Shown: positions 22,736-31,153 of the stretch, in pieces
Layout: each line of letters opens with the position of its first letter
How positions within the stretch are numbered: position 1 is the first letter of the stretch
NCBI GenBank assembly: GCA_024641945.1
Contig: JAHECD010000001.1
Location: forward strand, 1 to 64,000
Reading direction: 5' to 3'
From: Rubrivivax sp.
GTDB taxonomy: Bacteria; Pseudomonadota; Gammaproteobacteria; Burkholderiales; Burkholderiaceae_C
DNA length: 64,000 nt
Made by a program: the position numbers and the translations under genes
Notes under the pieces: model-generated
What the model saw: the letters and a program-made list of their open reading frames with translations, nothing else
Database searches by the model: none
What the model was told of the DNA's origin: nothing

Positions 22736-23563
22736 ATGAGCGCCACCGCAGCGCCCTCACGCGACCCCGCCTGGATGCCGAGGGTCTTCTGGCTCGGCGC
22801 GGGATTGGTGCTGTTGTGGCCTGCCCTCGTGGCCACCGAGTTCAGGCCCTGGGTTCTGTTCGACGACAGTTCGCTGCAATCCACCCGGCGCTTTCTAGGC
22901 AGCTTTCTGCCGCCAGCCACCGGCACGGAATTCTTGGCGCTGGTCGCACGCGAGACCTGGCGCACCGTGGCCATCGCCACCGCCGGCATCACGCTGGCCC
23001 TGTTCATTGCGGTGCCGCTCACATTGCTGTCGACACGCGTGTTGTCGATATCCGCCCTGTCGGGACGCATGGCACGTGGCCCGTTTGCGTTGCGGCAGTT
23101 GCTGCGCTGGATGCTGATCGTGTTGCGCTCGATCCCCGAACTCGTGTGGGCGCTGGTCTTCGTGCGTGTGGTCGGCCTCGGGCCGACGGCAGGCGTTCTC
23201 GCCATCGCACTCACCTACGGAGGCATGCTGGGCAAGGTCTATGGCGAGATCCTCGAGTCGGGTGACGACCATGCCTCGGCGACGCTGTTGCGCCACGGCA
23301 GCGGCCGCCTGCAGGCGTTCTTCTATGGCGTGCTTCCCGGCAATGCTGCCGAGCTGACGAGCTACACCGTCTACCGTTGGGAGTGCGCGATCCGGTCGTC
23401 CGTGGTGCTCGGCTTCGTTGGCGCCGGGGGTCTAGGGCAGCAGATGGACAACTCGATGAAGATGTTCAACGGCGGCGAGGTCGCGACCATGCTGCTGGTC
23501 TTCATGGCGCTCGTGGCATTGGCCGACCACGTGAGCGCCTGGTTGAGACGCGGACTCGGTTGA
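22736..23563 (+). CDS. ABC transporter permease (PhnE-like) 1
   Basis: Multiple TM segments, RSIPELVWALVFVRVVGLGPTAG, ELTSYTVYRWECAIRSSVVLGFVGAGGLG (EAA-like loop). Confidence 0.88.
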   Translation: MSATAAPSRDPAWMPRVFWLGAGLVLLWPALVATEFRPWVLFDDSSLQSTRRFLGSFLPPATGTEFLALVARETWRTVAIATAGITLALFIAVPLTLLSTRVLSISALSGRMARGPFALRQLLRWMLIVLRSIPELVWALVFVRVVGLGPTAGVLAIALTYGGMLGKVYGEILESGDDHASATLLRHGSGRLQAFFYGVLPGNAAELTSYTVYRWECAIRSSVVLGFVGAGGLGQQMDNSMKMFNGGEVATMLLVFMALVALADHVSAWLRRGLG

Positions 23564-23565
23564 CG

Positions 23566-24387
23566 ATGCGCCCTGCCGCCAACGCACCCTACCGCCTGCC
23601 CCCGCCGCTGTTCGATGCGCGCTGCAAGGCCTGCTGGTTCACTGCCGGCATCGGGGCGCTCGTGGTCGCCAGCTTCTGGAGTCTCGACCTTCAATGGAGT
23701 GCCTTCTTCTCCGGCGACGCTGCGCGCAGCATGGGTCGCTTCCTCGGTGAATTCTTTCCGCCCGACCTCTCGGCGCCGTTTCTGGCCAAGGTGCGCACCG
23801 CCATGTGGGAAACGCTTGCGATGTCGGCCCTGGGCACGCTGCTGGCTGCGGCCGGCGGGCTGCTGCTTGCGGTGCCGGCCGCGCGCACGCACGACGGTGA
23901 CCGGGCCACCGCGCGGGCACCGACCCGCCTGCTGCTCAACGCCCTGCGCGCGGTGCCCGAACTCGTCTGGGCCGCGCTCCTGCTCATCTCCGCCGGTCTC
24001 GGCCCTTTTGCGGGCACGCTGGCGCTGGCTCTACACACGACGGGGGTTCTGGGTCGCCTCTTTGCGGAAGCCATCGAAAACGCACCACCGGGCCCCGGCT
24101 TCGCGCTGCGTACACAAGGGGTACCGAGCGGCCGCGTGCTGCTGTACGCCACCCTGCCGCAGGTGCTGCCGCAGCTGATGAGCTACACGCTCTACCGCTG
24201 GGAAAACAACATCCGGGCCGCCGCTGTGCTGGGCGTGGTGGGCGCTGGCGGCCTGGGGCAGCTGCTCGCCTTTCACATGGGTCTCTTCCACATGGGCAAG
24301 ACCTGCACGGTCCTGGGCGCCATGGTGTTTCTCGTGGCCATCGTCGATATCGCGAGCTACGCCAGCCGGCGCTGGATGACACGCTGA
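23566..24387 (+). CDS. ABC transporter permease (PhnE-like) 2
   Basis: RAVPELVWAALLLISAGLGPFAGTLAL, QLMSYTLYRWENNIRAAAVLGVVGAGGLGQLL. Confidence 0.88.
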   Translation: MRPAANAPYRLPPPLFDARCKACWFTAGIGALVVASFWSLDLQWSAFFSGDAARSMGRFLGEFFPPDLSAPFLAKVRTAMWETLAMSALGTLLAAAGGLLLAVPAARTHDGDRATARAPTRLLLNALRAVPELVWAALLLISAGLGPFAGTLALALHTTGVLGRLFAEAIENAPPGPGFALRTQGVPSGRVLLYATLPQVLPQLMSYTLYRWENNIRAAAVLGVVGAGGLGQLLAFHMGLFHMGKTCTVLGAMVFLVAIVDIASYASRRWMTR

Positions 24388-24398
24388 ACGCGTGGTCG

Positions 24399-25316
24399 TC
24401 AACCCGCGTGCAGCGCACGCAGTCGATCGGCCGCGTCCATCGCCGCGAGATAACCGATCTCGATCGACCGCTGCCGGTATTGCGCGGACATGCCGGCGTA
24501 GTAGCCGGTATCAGGGTGCAGCAAAAGATCGGCCGCGCTGGCGTCAGGCGCCGTCAATGCACGTTTGCGCAGGTCGTTGGCGCGCCACGCTTCGGTGCCC
24601 GCCGGCGCCTTGTCTTCGTACGCTGAGGCGTCGACCGCCAGCACGCGCAGGGCGCCCATCGAACGCGCCAGTCGCACGGGCAGGGGCATCTGCAGATCGG
24701 CATCCACGTATTGGTCACCTCGGATACGCACCGGCGCAAATTCGCCCTCGATGGCACTCGAGGCCTGGACCGCAAGGCCGGCGTCGCCGAAATTGAATGC
24801 CGCCACCTCGTTGCTTGATTTCCTTTGCGCCACACAGGCCACGGCGGTGGGCAGGGCCTGCAGCGTGCGATCGCCGGTCAACTCACGTACCCACTGCGCC
24901 AGGCCGCTGCCGTCCAGCCTGACTTCAGACCCAATCGCCACGCTGGCCAGCCGCCAGGGCTGCAGATCCATCGACAGTTGCTCGAGCTGCGGCCCGCGCA
25001 GGCCGGCGGCGCGCAACACGCCCACCATCGCGCCAACAGACGCACCGACGATCAGATCGGGCACCAGGCCCAGTTCGTCGAGCGCCTTGACGACACCAAC
25101 ATGCACGAAGCCGCGCGGCCCGCCGGAACTGAAGACCCAGGCCGTGCCAAACGTGCGGCCAAAGGGACGAAAGTCGGGCGCACCCGCACCGCGATGGTCG
25201 ACATCCGCGTTCAGCGTACAGGCGCCGAACAACGGCGCGGCGCACAGTGACAGCACGTTTCGGCGGGAGACACCGGTCCGTGTTTGAATGGATGCGGATC
25301 GAAGGAGAGTTTCCAT
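24399..25316 (-). CDS. patatin-like phospholipase, Tat-like/lipoprotein N-terminus
   Basis: SSGGPRGFVHVGVVKALDELGLVPDLIVGASVGAMVG (GxSxG-like GASVG), SRRNVLSLCAAPLFGAC N-terminus. Confidence 0.85.
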   Translation of the reverse strand: METLLRSASIQTRTGVSRRNVLSLCAAPLFGACTLNADVDHRGAGAPDFRPFGRTFGTAWVFSSGGPRGFVHVGVVKALDELGLVPDLIVGASVGAMVGVLRAAGLRGPQLEQLSMDLQPWRLASVAIGSEVRLDGSGLAQWVRELTGDRTLQALPTAVACVAQRKSSNEVAAFNFGDAGLAVQASSAIEGEFAPVRIRGDQYVDADLQMPLPVRLARSMGALRVLAVDASAYEDKAPAGTEAWRANDLRKRALTAPDASAADLLLHPDTGYYAGMSAQYRQRSIEIGYLAAMDAADRLRALHAG

Positions 25317-25977
25317 GCGACGCTGGATTGTCTGGTGCTGTCTGGGCGGCCTGGCCGCACTGCTGAGTGCGTGCGGAACGCCGTATGCGACCGTGACCAA
25401 TGCCACCGGAGAACCGGTCATGTTGCTCGGCAGAGACCCCGTAGCCTACTTCACGCGCGGTGAACCGGTGCGCGGAAAGCCCGAATTCAAGGCCGTTCTG
25501 CCCGATCGGGTCTATTACTTCGAATCAGCCGAGCACCGCACCAAATTCCTGGCCGACCCGCTGAAATACGAGCCGCAATACGGAGGGTTCTGCGCGAGCG
25601 GCGCGGCCTTCGCACTCAAGTTGGGGAGCGACCCGAGTGCGTGGCAAATCGAGAACGGGCGCCTGTTCATCTTTGGAGACGTCCTCGGAAAGACCGCATG
25701 GCAACTCGACCCTGCCTGGAACATCGCCCACGCCGACCGCCTTTGGCCCGAAGCCCGCGAACGCGGCTGGCGTCTGCAGACGCTCACGCGCTATGTCGAC
25801 AAGGTGCCGCACTACCTGACCGGCGCGCAGATTCGAGCGGAATACGAACGCCAATATCCTGGCCGGCCATGGCCCGCCTACGACACTGGCGGCATGTTGA
25901 CCAACCTTTTCTTGAAGCCGCCTGGCTGGCGAGCCGCTGAAGGATTCGGGCAACCTGCGATGGGCTATCCACCGTAG
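25315..25977 (+). CDS. YHS domain-containing lipoprotein 1
   Basis: Lipobox LLSACG; YHS core LLGRDPVAYFTRGEPVRGKPEF...YYFESAEHRTKFLADPLKYEPQYGGFCA. Confidence 0.85.
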   Translation: MRRWIVWCCLGGLAALLSACGTPYATVTNATGEPVMLLGRDPVAYFTRGEPVRGKPEFKAVLPDRVYYFESAEHRTKFLADPLKYEPQYGGFCASGAAFALKLGSDPSAWQIENGRLFIFGDVLGKTAWQLDPAWNIAHADRLWPEARERGWRLQTLTRYVDKVPHYLTGAQIRAEYERQYPGRPWPAYDTGGMLTNLFLKPPGWRAAEGFGQPAMGYPP

Positions 25978-25993
25978 TCCGCCCATTTGCGAC

Positions 25994-26611
25994 TCAGGGT
26001 GCCTTGGCCTTGGCCGCGGCGACCGCGCGCGCCAGTTCCTCGCCGCTCTTGTAGTGCGGCACACGAAAGATCAGACGCTTCGTGCGCTGAACAAAGCTGT
26101 TGCTGCCGGCCACCTCGTCGGCCCAGTAGCGGTCGGCCAGTACCGTGTTGCCCTTGACGTCGAGTTCAAACGCCGCCTTCGACCCGGCGCCGCCGAAGAT
26201 GAACAGTCGGCCGCCATCGATGCGCCAGGTATCGGCATCACCGCCCCAGGGAATGCCGTAGACGATGCCATCGGCGCAAAAGCCCCCGTACTGTGGGAGG
26301 TACTTCTTGGGGTCGCGGTCGAACATCGCCTTGTGCTCCGCACTCGCAAAGCGGAAGGTCACGCCTTCGTAGACGCTGCTGAATTGCGGCAACCCGACCG
26401 CGTGGTGGCCGAGTGTCCAGTACGCCACGACGTCGTGGCCAGCCAGCATCACGCGGTCGTCGCCGCCCATGGCGATGGCATTGACGGGCTTGAGCGCCGT
26501 CGAGGGGTTCTGCGCCATCATCGCACTGCAACCCGAAAGGGCCAACGCCGCCACGGCCGCCAAACACGTGGCGCGGGCCAGGCGAACCAGGGCTGTCGAA
26601 GTCGGGGTCAT
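25994..26611 (-). CDS. YHS domain-containing lipoprotein 2
   Basis: Lipobox LALSGCS; LAGHDVVAYWTLGHHAVGLPQF...FRFASAEHKAMFDRDPKKYLPQYGGFCADG. Confidence 0.85.
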   Translation of the reverse strand: MTPTSTALVRLARATCLAAVAALALSGCSAMMAQNPSTALKPVNAIAMGGDDRVMLAGHDVVAYWTLGHHAVGLPQFSSVYEGVTFRFASAEHKAMFDRDPKKYLPQYGGFCADGIVYGIPWGGDADTWRIDGGRLFIFGGAGSKAAFELDVKGNTVLADRYWADEVAGSNSFVQRTKRLIFRVPHYKSGEELARAVAAAKAKAP

Positions 26612-27951
26612 GCGGGTACTCCTTCTGACAAGTGATTGTGCGGCGTGAGGTTGGCCGGCGAAACAGGCTCGTCCGTAAACGGCGATGGCCATCCGAGCAG
26701 TGCGCTCGCCTGCTCGAACCGGCGGCGCAGATCGTCGCGGTCGCGACCGCCCAGGTGCAGGATGCCGTAGCGGTAGCTGCCGAGCCACTTGAAGTCGCGC
26801 TCGAGCGCGTGGCCGGCCTTCGGCATCACGAACAGCAACGCGTCGGGAAAGGCGTCGTACAGGGCGCGTTGCTGCGCCGACGTCGGCATGGCGGGCACCT
26901 CGTGCGGCCCGAAGGCGCGGTACACGAAGCTGGCCGCCGCACCGGCAGTTGGGGCACCGCGCGTCAAGGCCGCCGGGTCGCCGCCCGTGGCGAGTTCGAG
27001 CGCCATGGCGTGCGGGTCAAGGCCCTGCACGCGGCGGTAAAGATCGCCGAACTGGGAGGCCAGACGCGGATTGAATTCGATCACCGACAGCTTGCCGCTG
27101 CGGGCGTCGTGGAAGAACTCCATGTTGAAGAAGCCATGGTCGAATCCGATCGCCGCCAGGAAACGCTGCGCGACCGCGGCCGCCTGGTCCACCACGGGCT
27201 TGGGCAAACGCCCCGGCAATTCGAAACGCATGAAAGCCTGGGTGCCGGGAAACATGTGCGCATCCACCACGCCCAGCACGTGCACCCGGCCCTTGCGGAC
27301 CCAACCGTCGAGGTTGTACTGGGCCGCCTTCACGGGCTCCTCGAGCATCAGCCGATGGGCGGTACCGGCCTCAGGCAAGAGTCGGCGAGAAACCCTTTCG
27401 AAGGGTTCGACGAGACGCCGGATGACCCACAATTCACGTCGTCCGAAGCGGGTGTGCGCGGTCAGGTCGGCATGGTCGTCCACGCAGCGCGCCAGTACCG
27501 AGAAGGCCGCCTTCACCGGCTTGACAAAGCTCGGGTACTCGATGACTTCGGGAATCGGCCCGCCATATTCCGCGTCGAGCGCGGCAAAGCGAATGTTCGC
27601 CTCTGGGCAGACCTGTTGAAGGACGTGGCGCGCATGGAGCTTGTGCTGGCAGGCGACCACGGCCTCGGGCGCGGTGCCGGGCAGCCCGGCGGACCGTGCC
27701 GTGAGGGCTGCCGCAAGAGCCCCGAACTGTTCGTGGTGCGACAACACCCCCGCCCATCGACGGCGTCGTGCGCGCGCGGCTTGCCGGCTGGCGAATCGAT
27801 CGAGGTCGAAACCGATCAGGCGCGCATTGCTCGGAAAGGTGAAGAGATCGAACCCGGCACGGTCATGCCCGTACCGGCGCTGCAGCCGCGCATGCGCGAG
27901 CGCGTCCCAGTCGTAGTCGAACAACAGCCCCACACGGGGAGCAGCGGTCAT
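26608..27951 (-). CDS. ATP-grasp domain protein
   Basis: SFVKPVKAAFSV, GFFNMEFFHDARSGKLSVIEFNPRLASQFGDLYRRV: ATP-grasp ligase motifs; 4-nt overlaps with both neighbours. Confidence 0.82.
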   Translation of the reverse strand: MTAAPRVGLLFDYDWDALAHARLQRRYGHDRAGFDLFTFPSNARLIGFDLDRFASRQAARARRRRWAGVLSHHEQFGALAAALTARSAGLPGTAPEAVVACQHKLHARHVLQQVCPEANIRFAALDAEYGGPIPEVIEYPSFVKPVKAAFSVLARCVDDHADLTAHTRFGRRELWVIRRLVEPFERVSRRLLPEAGTAHRLMLEEPVKAAQYNLDGWVRKGRVHVLGVVDAHMFPGTQAFMRFELPGRLPKPVVDQAAAVAQRFLAAIGFDHGFFNMEFFHDARSGKLSVIEFNPRLASQFGDLYRRVQGLDPHAMALELATGGDPAALTRGAPTAGAAASFVYRAFGPHEVPAMPTSAQQRALYDAFPDALLFVMPKAGHALERDFKWLGSYRYGILHLGGRDRDDLRRRFEQASALLGWPSPFTDEPVSPANLTPHNHLSEGVPA

Positions 27952-28682
27952 GGCGACCTCGACCCGCGCCGACGCCAGGACCGGATGCACCAGCGGCCGA
28001 CCCATGGCAACAGTGCCAGCGCCGTCAGGCCGGCCGCAACCTGCCAAGCGGGCACGCCGGACGCCGAGCCAAGAGACCAGTCGGCGAGACCGGCGCCCGC
28101 GGTGGCGTAGAGCGCGCTGCCCGCCAGCATCCCGAGTGCGCTGACCCAGAAGAACGACCAGGCCGACATGGACGAAAGGCCCATCAATGGATTGACCAGC
28201 GCGTAGGGGATCACCGGCGCCAGTCGGAGCGAGAACAGGTACAGATGGCCGTCTTGCTTCAGGCCCGCATCGACCGCCGCCAGGCGCGCACCGAGGCGCG
28301 TGCGCACCCGGTCGCGGAGCACGTGGCGCGCCAATCCGAACGACAACGTGGCGCCCGCGGCCGACATCACCGCCACGAGCAGTGTTCCCCACCAGGCGCC
28401 GAAAACCGCTCCGGCGCCAAGGGCAAGTACTGAACACCCCGGCATGGCGAGTGCGGACATCAATCCGAAGGCCAGGCAGAACGCACAGACTGCCGCCAGC
28501 GGATCACGGCGGTGCCAGGCGCGCGCGTCCTCGTGGCCGGAGCGAAGCAGCGACGACAGGCTGTCCGCCGACGGCAGGTGGGGCATCAGCAGCCAAAGCG
28601 CCGCGCCGATCACCAGCAACAGAGCCGCTCCCGCCATGAGAGCACGGCGGTGCGGTGTGGGTCGGCATGCAGGCATGTGCAT
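27948..28682 (-). CDS. TVP38/TMEM64 (VTT/DedA-like) membrane protein
   Basis: Hydrophobic protein; MSALAMPGCSVLALGAGAVFGAWWGTLLVAVMSAAGATLSFGLAR, LRLAPVIPYALVNPLMGLSSM. Confidence 0.85.
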   Translation of the reverse strand: MHMPACRPTPHRRALMAGAALLLVIGAALWLLMPHLPSADSLSSLLRSGHEDARAWHRRDPLAAVCAFCLAFGLMSALAMPGCSVLALGAGAVFGAWWGTLLVAVMSAAGATLSFGLARHVLRDRVRTRLGARLAAVDAGLKQDGHLYLFSLRLAPVIPYALVNPLMGLSSMSAWSFFWVSALGMLAGSALYATAGAGLADWSLGSASGVPAWQVAAGLTALALLPWVGRWCIRSWRRRGSRSP

Positions 28683-28746
28683 CGGGGTCACAGTGTCACA
28701 GGAACCGGGATTCGCTGCGCTGGCGTGGCGGCAAGGACCCCTGGGC

Positions 28747-28774
28747 AAAAAAAGAAGAGCCGCTCGCAGGCGGC
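28747..28774 (-). terminator. Rho-independent terminator downstream of gltA
   Basis: Reverse strand GCCGC-CTGCGA-GCGGC-TCTTC-TTTTTTT. Confidence 0.75.
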
Positions 28775-28798
28775 CCTGGTGTCCCTGGGACGCCTGGG

Positions 28799-30109
28799 TC
28801 AGCGTTGCGTCACCGGCTTCACGTCGCGGCGCACGGCGCCCGAATAAAGCTGCCGCGGCCGGCCGATCTTGTACTCGGGATCCCCGATCATCTCGTTGAG
28901 TTGAGCGATCCAGCCCACCGTGCGCGCGAGCGCGAAGATGGCCGTGAACAAACTCACGGGAATGCCGATCGCGCGCTGCACGATGCCGGAATAGAAATCG
29001 ACGTTCGGATACAGCTTGCGCGACACGAAGTAGTCGTCCTCGAGGGCGATCTTCTCGAGCGCCATCGCGAGCTTGAACAACGGGTCGTCGTGCAGACCCA
29101 GCGCGGTGAGCACTTCGTGGCAGGTTTCGCGCATCAGCTTGGCCCGCGGGTCGTAGTTCTTGTAGACACGATGCCCGAAGCCCATCAGCTTGACGCTGGA
29201 GTTCTTGTCCTTCACCTGCTTGATGAACTCGCCGATCTTCTCGACCCCGCCATTGCGCTGGATCTCCTCGAGCATGTTGAGTGCGGCCTCGTTGGCGCCC
29301 CCGTGTGCGGGGCCCCAGAGGCAAGCGACGCCGGCCGCAATGGCGGCGAACGGATTGGTGCCCGACGAACCGCACAGGCGCACCGTCGAGGTGGAGGCGT
29401 TCTGCTCGTGGTCGGCATGCAGGATGAAGATGCGGTCCATGGCGCGCACGAGCACGTCGTTGGGTTCGTACTCTTCACAAGGCGTGCCGAACATCATGCG
29501 CATGAAGTTCGCGGTGTAGGACAGCGAATTCTTCGGGTAGATGTAGGGCTGGCCGATGCCGTATTTGTAAGCCATCGACACCAGCGTCGGCATCTTGGCG
29601 ATCAGGCGGATCGCCGAGATCTCGCGGTGGCGTGGATTGTTGATGTCGGTGCTGTCGTGATAGAAGGCCGACATGCCGCCCACGAGGCCGGTCATCACCG
29701 CCATCGGGTGCGCATCGCGTCGGAACCCGCGCAGGAAGAACTGCATCTGCTCGTTGACCATGGTGTGGTTGGTCACGAGCTTGTGGAAATCGATCTGTTG
29801 CTGTGCGTTGGGCAGGTCGCCCTTCAACAGCAGATAACACGTGTCAAGAAAGTCGCACTGCGAGGCGAGCTGCTCGATCGGGTAGCCGCGATACAGCAAC
29901 TCACCCTTGTCGCCGTCGATGTACGTGATGGCCGACTGGCACGCCGCAGTCGACAGGAAGCCGGGGTCGTAGGTGAACTTTCCGGTTTGCGCGTAGAGCT
30001 TGCGGATGTCGATCACATCCGGCCCCACGGAGCCCTTGTAGAGCGGCAAGTCCATGCTGGGGCTGCCGTCGGAGAACGACAGGGTGGCTTTCACGTCGGA
30101 GGGGTTCAT
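28799..30109 (-). CDS. gltA: citrate synthase
   Basis: [51 protein letters not shown]...; [30 protein letters not shown]. Confidence 0.97.
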   Translation of the reverse strand: MNPSDVKATLSFSDGSPSMDLPLYKGSVGPDVIDIRKLYAQTGKFTYDPGFLSTAACQSAITYIDGDKGELLYRGYPIEQLASQCDFLDTCYLLLKGDLPNAQQQIDFHKLVTNHTMVNEQMQFFLRGFRRDAHPMAVMTGLVGGMSAFYHDSTDINNPRHREISAIRLIAKMPTLVSMAYKYGIGQPYIYPKNSLSYTANFMRMMFGTPCEEYEPNDVLVRAMDRIFILHADHEQNASTSTVRLCGSSGTNPFAAIAAGVACLWGPAHGGANEAALNMLEEIQRNGGVEKIGEFIKQVKDKNSSVKLMGFGHRVYKNYDPRAKLMRETCHEVLTALGLHDDPLFKLAMALEKIALEDDYFVSRKLYPNVDFYSGIVQRAIGIPVSLFTAIFALARTVGWIAQLNEMIGDPEYKIGRPRQLYSGAVRRDVKPVTQR

Positions 30110-30122
30110 GGGAGTGCCTTTC

Positions 30123-30404
30123 TCAGTGGTCGCTCGGCGAGGCGCCGGCGCGCAGGAGCGCAAGCACCTCGTGGATCTCTGGCCGGTCCTGCTCGCCCTG
30201 CGGCTCGCGGCGTGCGAGCAGCAGGTCCAGCAGGTCGTTGTCCGGCAGGTCCATCAGGGCCGTCAGCCCATCGGCCTGCCGTGTCGTGATCGTCTCCTCG
30301 TGGCGGCGAAAAAATCTCTCGATGAACAGGTCGTTCTCGAGCAACCCGCGCCGGCAACGCCAGCGCAGCTTGCTCAAGCTCCGATCGTCGAGGCGAGTCT
30401 CCAT
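30123..30404 (-). CDS. sdhE: succinate dehydrogenase assembly factor 2
   Basis: 93 aa; [22 protein letters not shown] motif between sdhB and gltA. Confidence 0.92.
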   Translation of the reverse strand: METRLDDRSLSKLRWRCRRGLLENDLFIERFFRRHEETITTRQADGLTALMDLPDNDLLDLLLARREPQGEQDRPEIHEVLALLRAGASPSDH

Positions 30405-30435
30405 GGCTCGGCTTCAATGACACTGCATCCCGCGG

Positions 30436-31140
30436 TCAGACCGCGCGGCGCACCATCAATTCCTTGATCTTGCCGATCGCCTTGGTGGGGTTAAGTCCCT
30501 TTGGGCAGACATCGACGCAGTTCATGATCGTGTGGCAGCGGAACAGCCGGTAAGGATCCTCGAGGTTGTCGAGGCGATCCGCCGTGTCGTGGTCGCGGCT
30601 GTCGGCAATGAAGCGGTAAGCCTGCAGCAGACCGGCCGGGCCGACGAACTTGTCCGGGTTCCACCAGAAGCTCGGGCAACTGGTCGAGCAACTCGCACAC
30701 AGGATGCACTCGTAGAGGCCGTTCAGCTCGTCGCGCTCCTCGGGCGACTGGAGCCGCTCTTTCTCGGGCGGCCGCTCGTCGTTCACCAGGTACGGCTTGA
30801 TCGAGTGGTACTGCTTGAAGAACTGCGTCATGTCCACGATCAGGTCGCGGATCACCGGCAACCCCGGCAAAGGCTTGAGCACGACCGTACCCGGCAACGT
30901 GCGCATGTTGGTCAGGCACGCGAGTCCGTTCTTGCCATTGATGTTCATCGCGTCCGAGCCGCACACGCCCTCGCGGCAGCTCCGACGGAAGCTCAGCGTG
31001 GGATCCACGGCCTTGAGCTTCATCAGTGCGTCGAGCAGCATGCGCTCGGAGCCGTCGAGATCGACCTCGATCGTCTGCATGCGCGGCTTGGCGTCGGTGT
31101 CGGGGTCGTAGCGATAGATCTGGAAGGTGCGCATCGTCAT
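30436..31140 (-). CDS. sdhB: succinate dehydrogenase iron-sulfur subunit
   Basis: RRSCREGVCGSDAMNINGKNGLAC; CILCASCSTSCPSFWWN; CHTIMNCVDVCPKGLNP. Confidence 0.97.
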   Translation of the reverse strand: MTMRTFQIYRYDPDTDAKPRMQTIEVDLDGSERMLLDALMKLKAVDPTLSFRRSCREGVCGSDAMNINGKNGLACLTNMRTLPGTVVLKPLPGLPVIRDLIVDMTQFFKQYHSIKPYLVNDERPPEKERLQSPEERDELNGLYECILCASCSTSCPSFWWNPDKFVGPAGLLQAYRFIADSRDHDTADRLDNLEDPYRLFRCHTIMNCVDVCPKGLNPTKAIGKIKELMVRRAV

Positions 31141-31153
31141 AGGAGGGTCTCTT

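Noticed and set aside
21018-24387. Phosphonate uptake (phnDCE) as the function of the ABC cassette
   Set aside because: Family resemblance is real, but no C-P lyase, phosphonatase or phosphite oxidation genes are nearby, while selenium genes are; kept as an alternative needing binding assays.
27948-29375. 475-aa minus-strand ORF spanning citrate synthase and TVP38
   Set aside because: Only the C-terminal part from the Met near 28682 is protein-like (TVP38); the upstream part is out of frame with gltA, and a terminator lies between.
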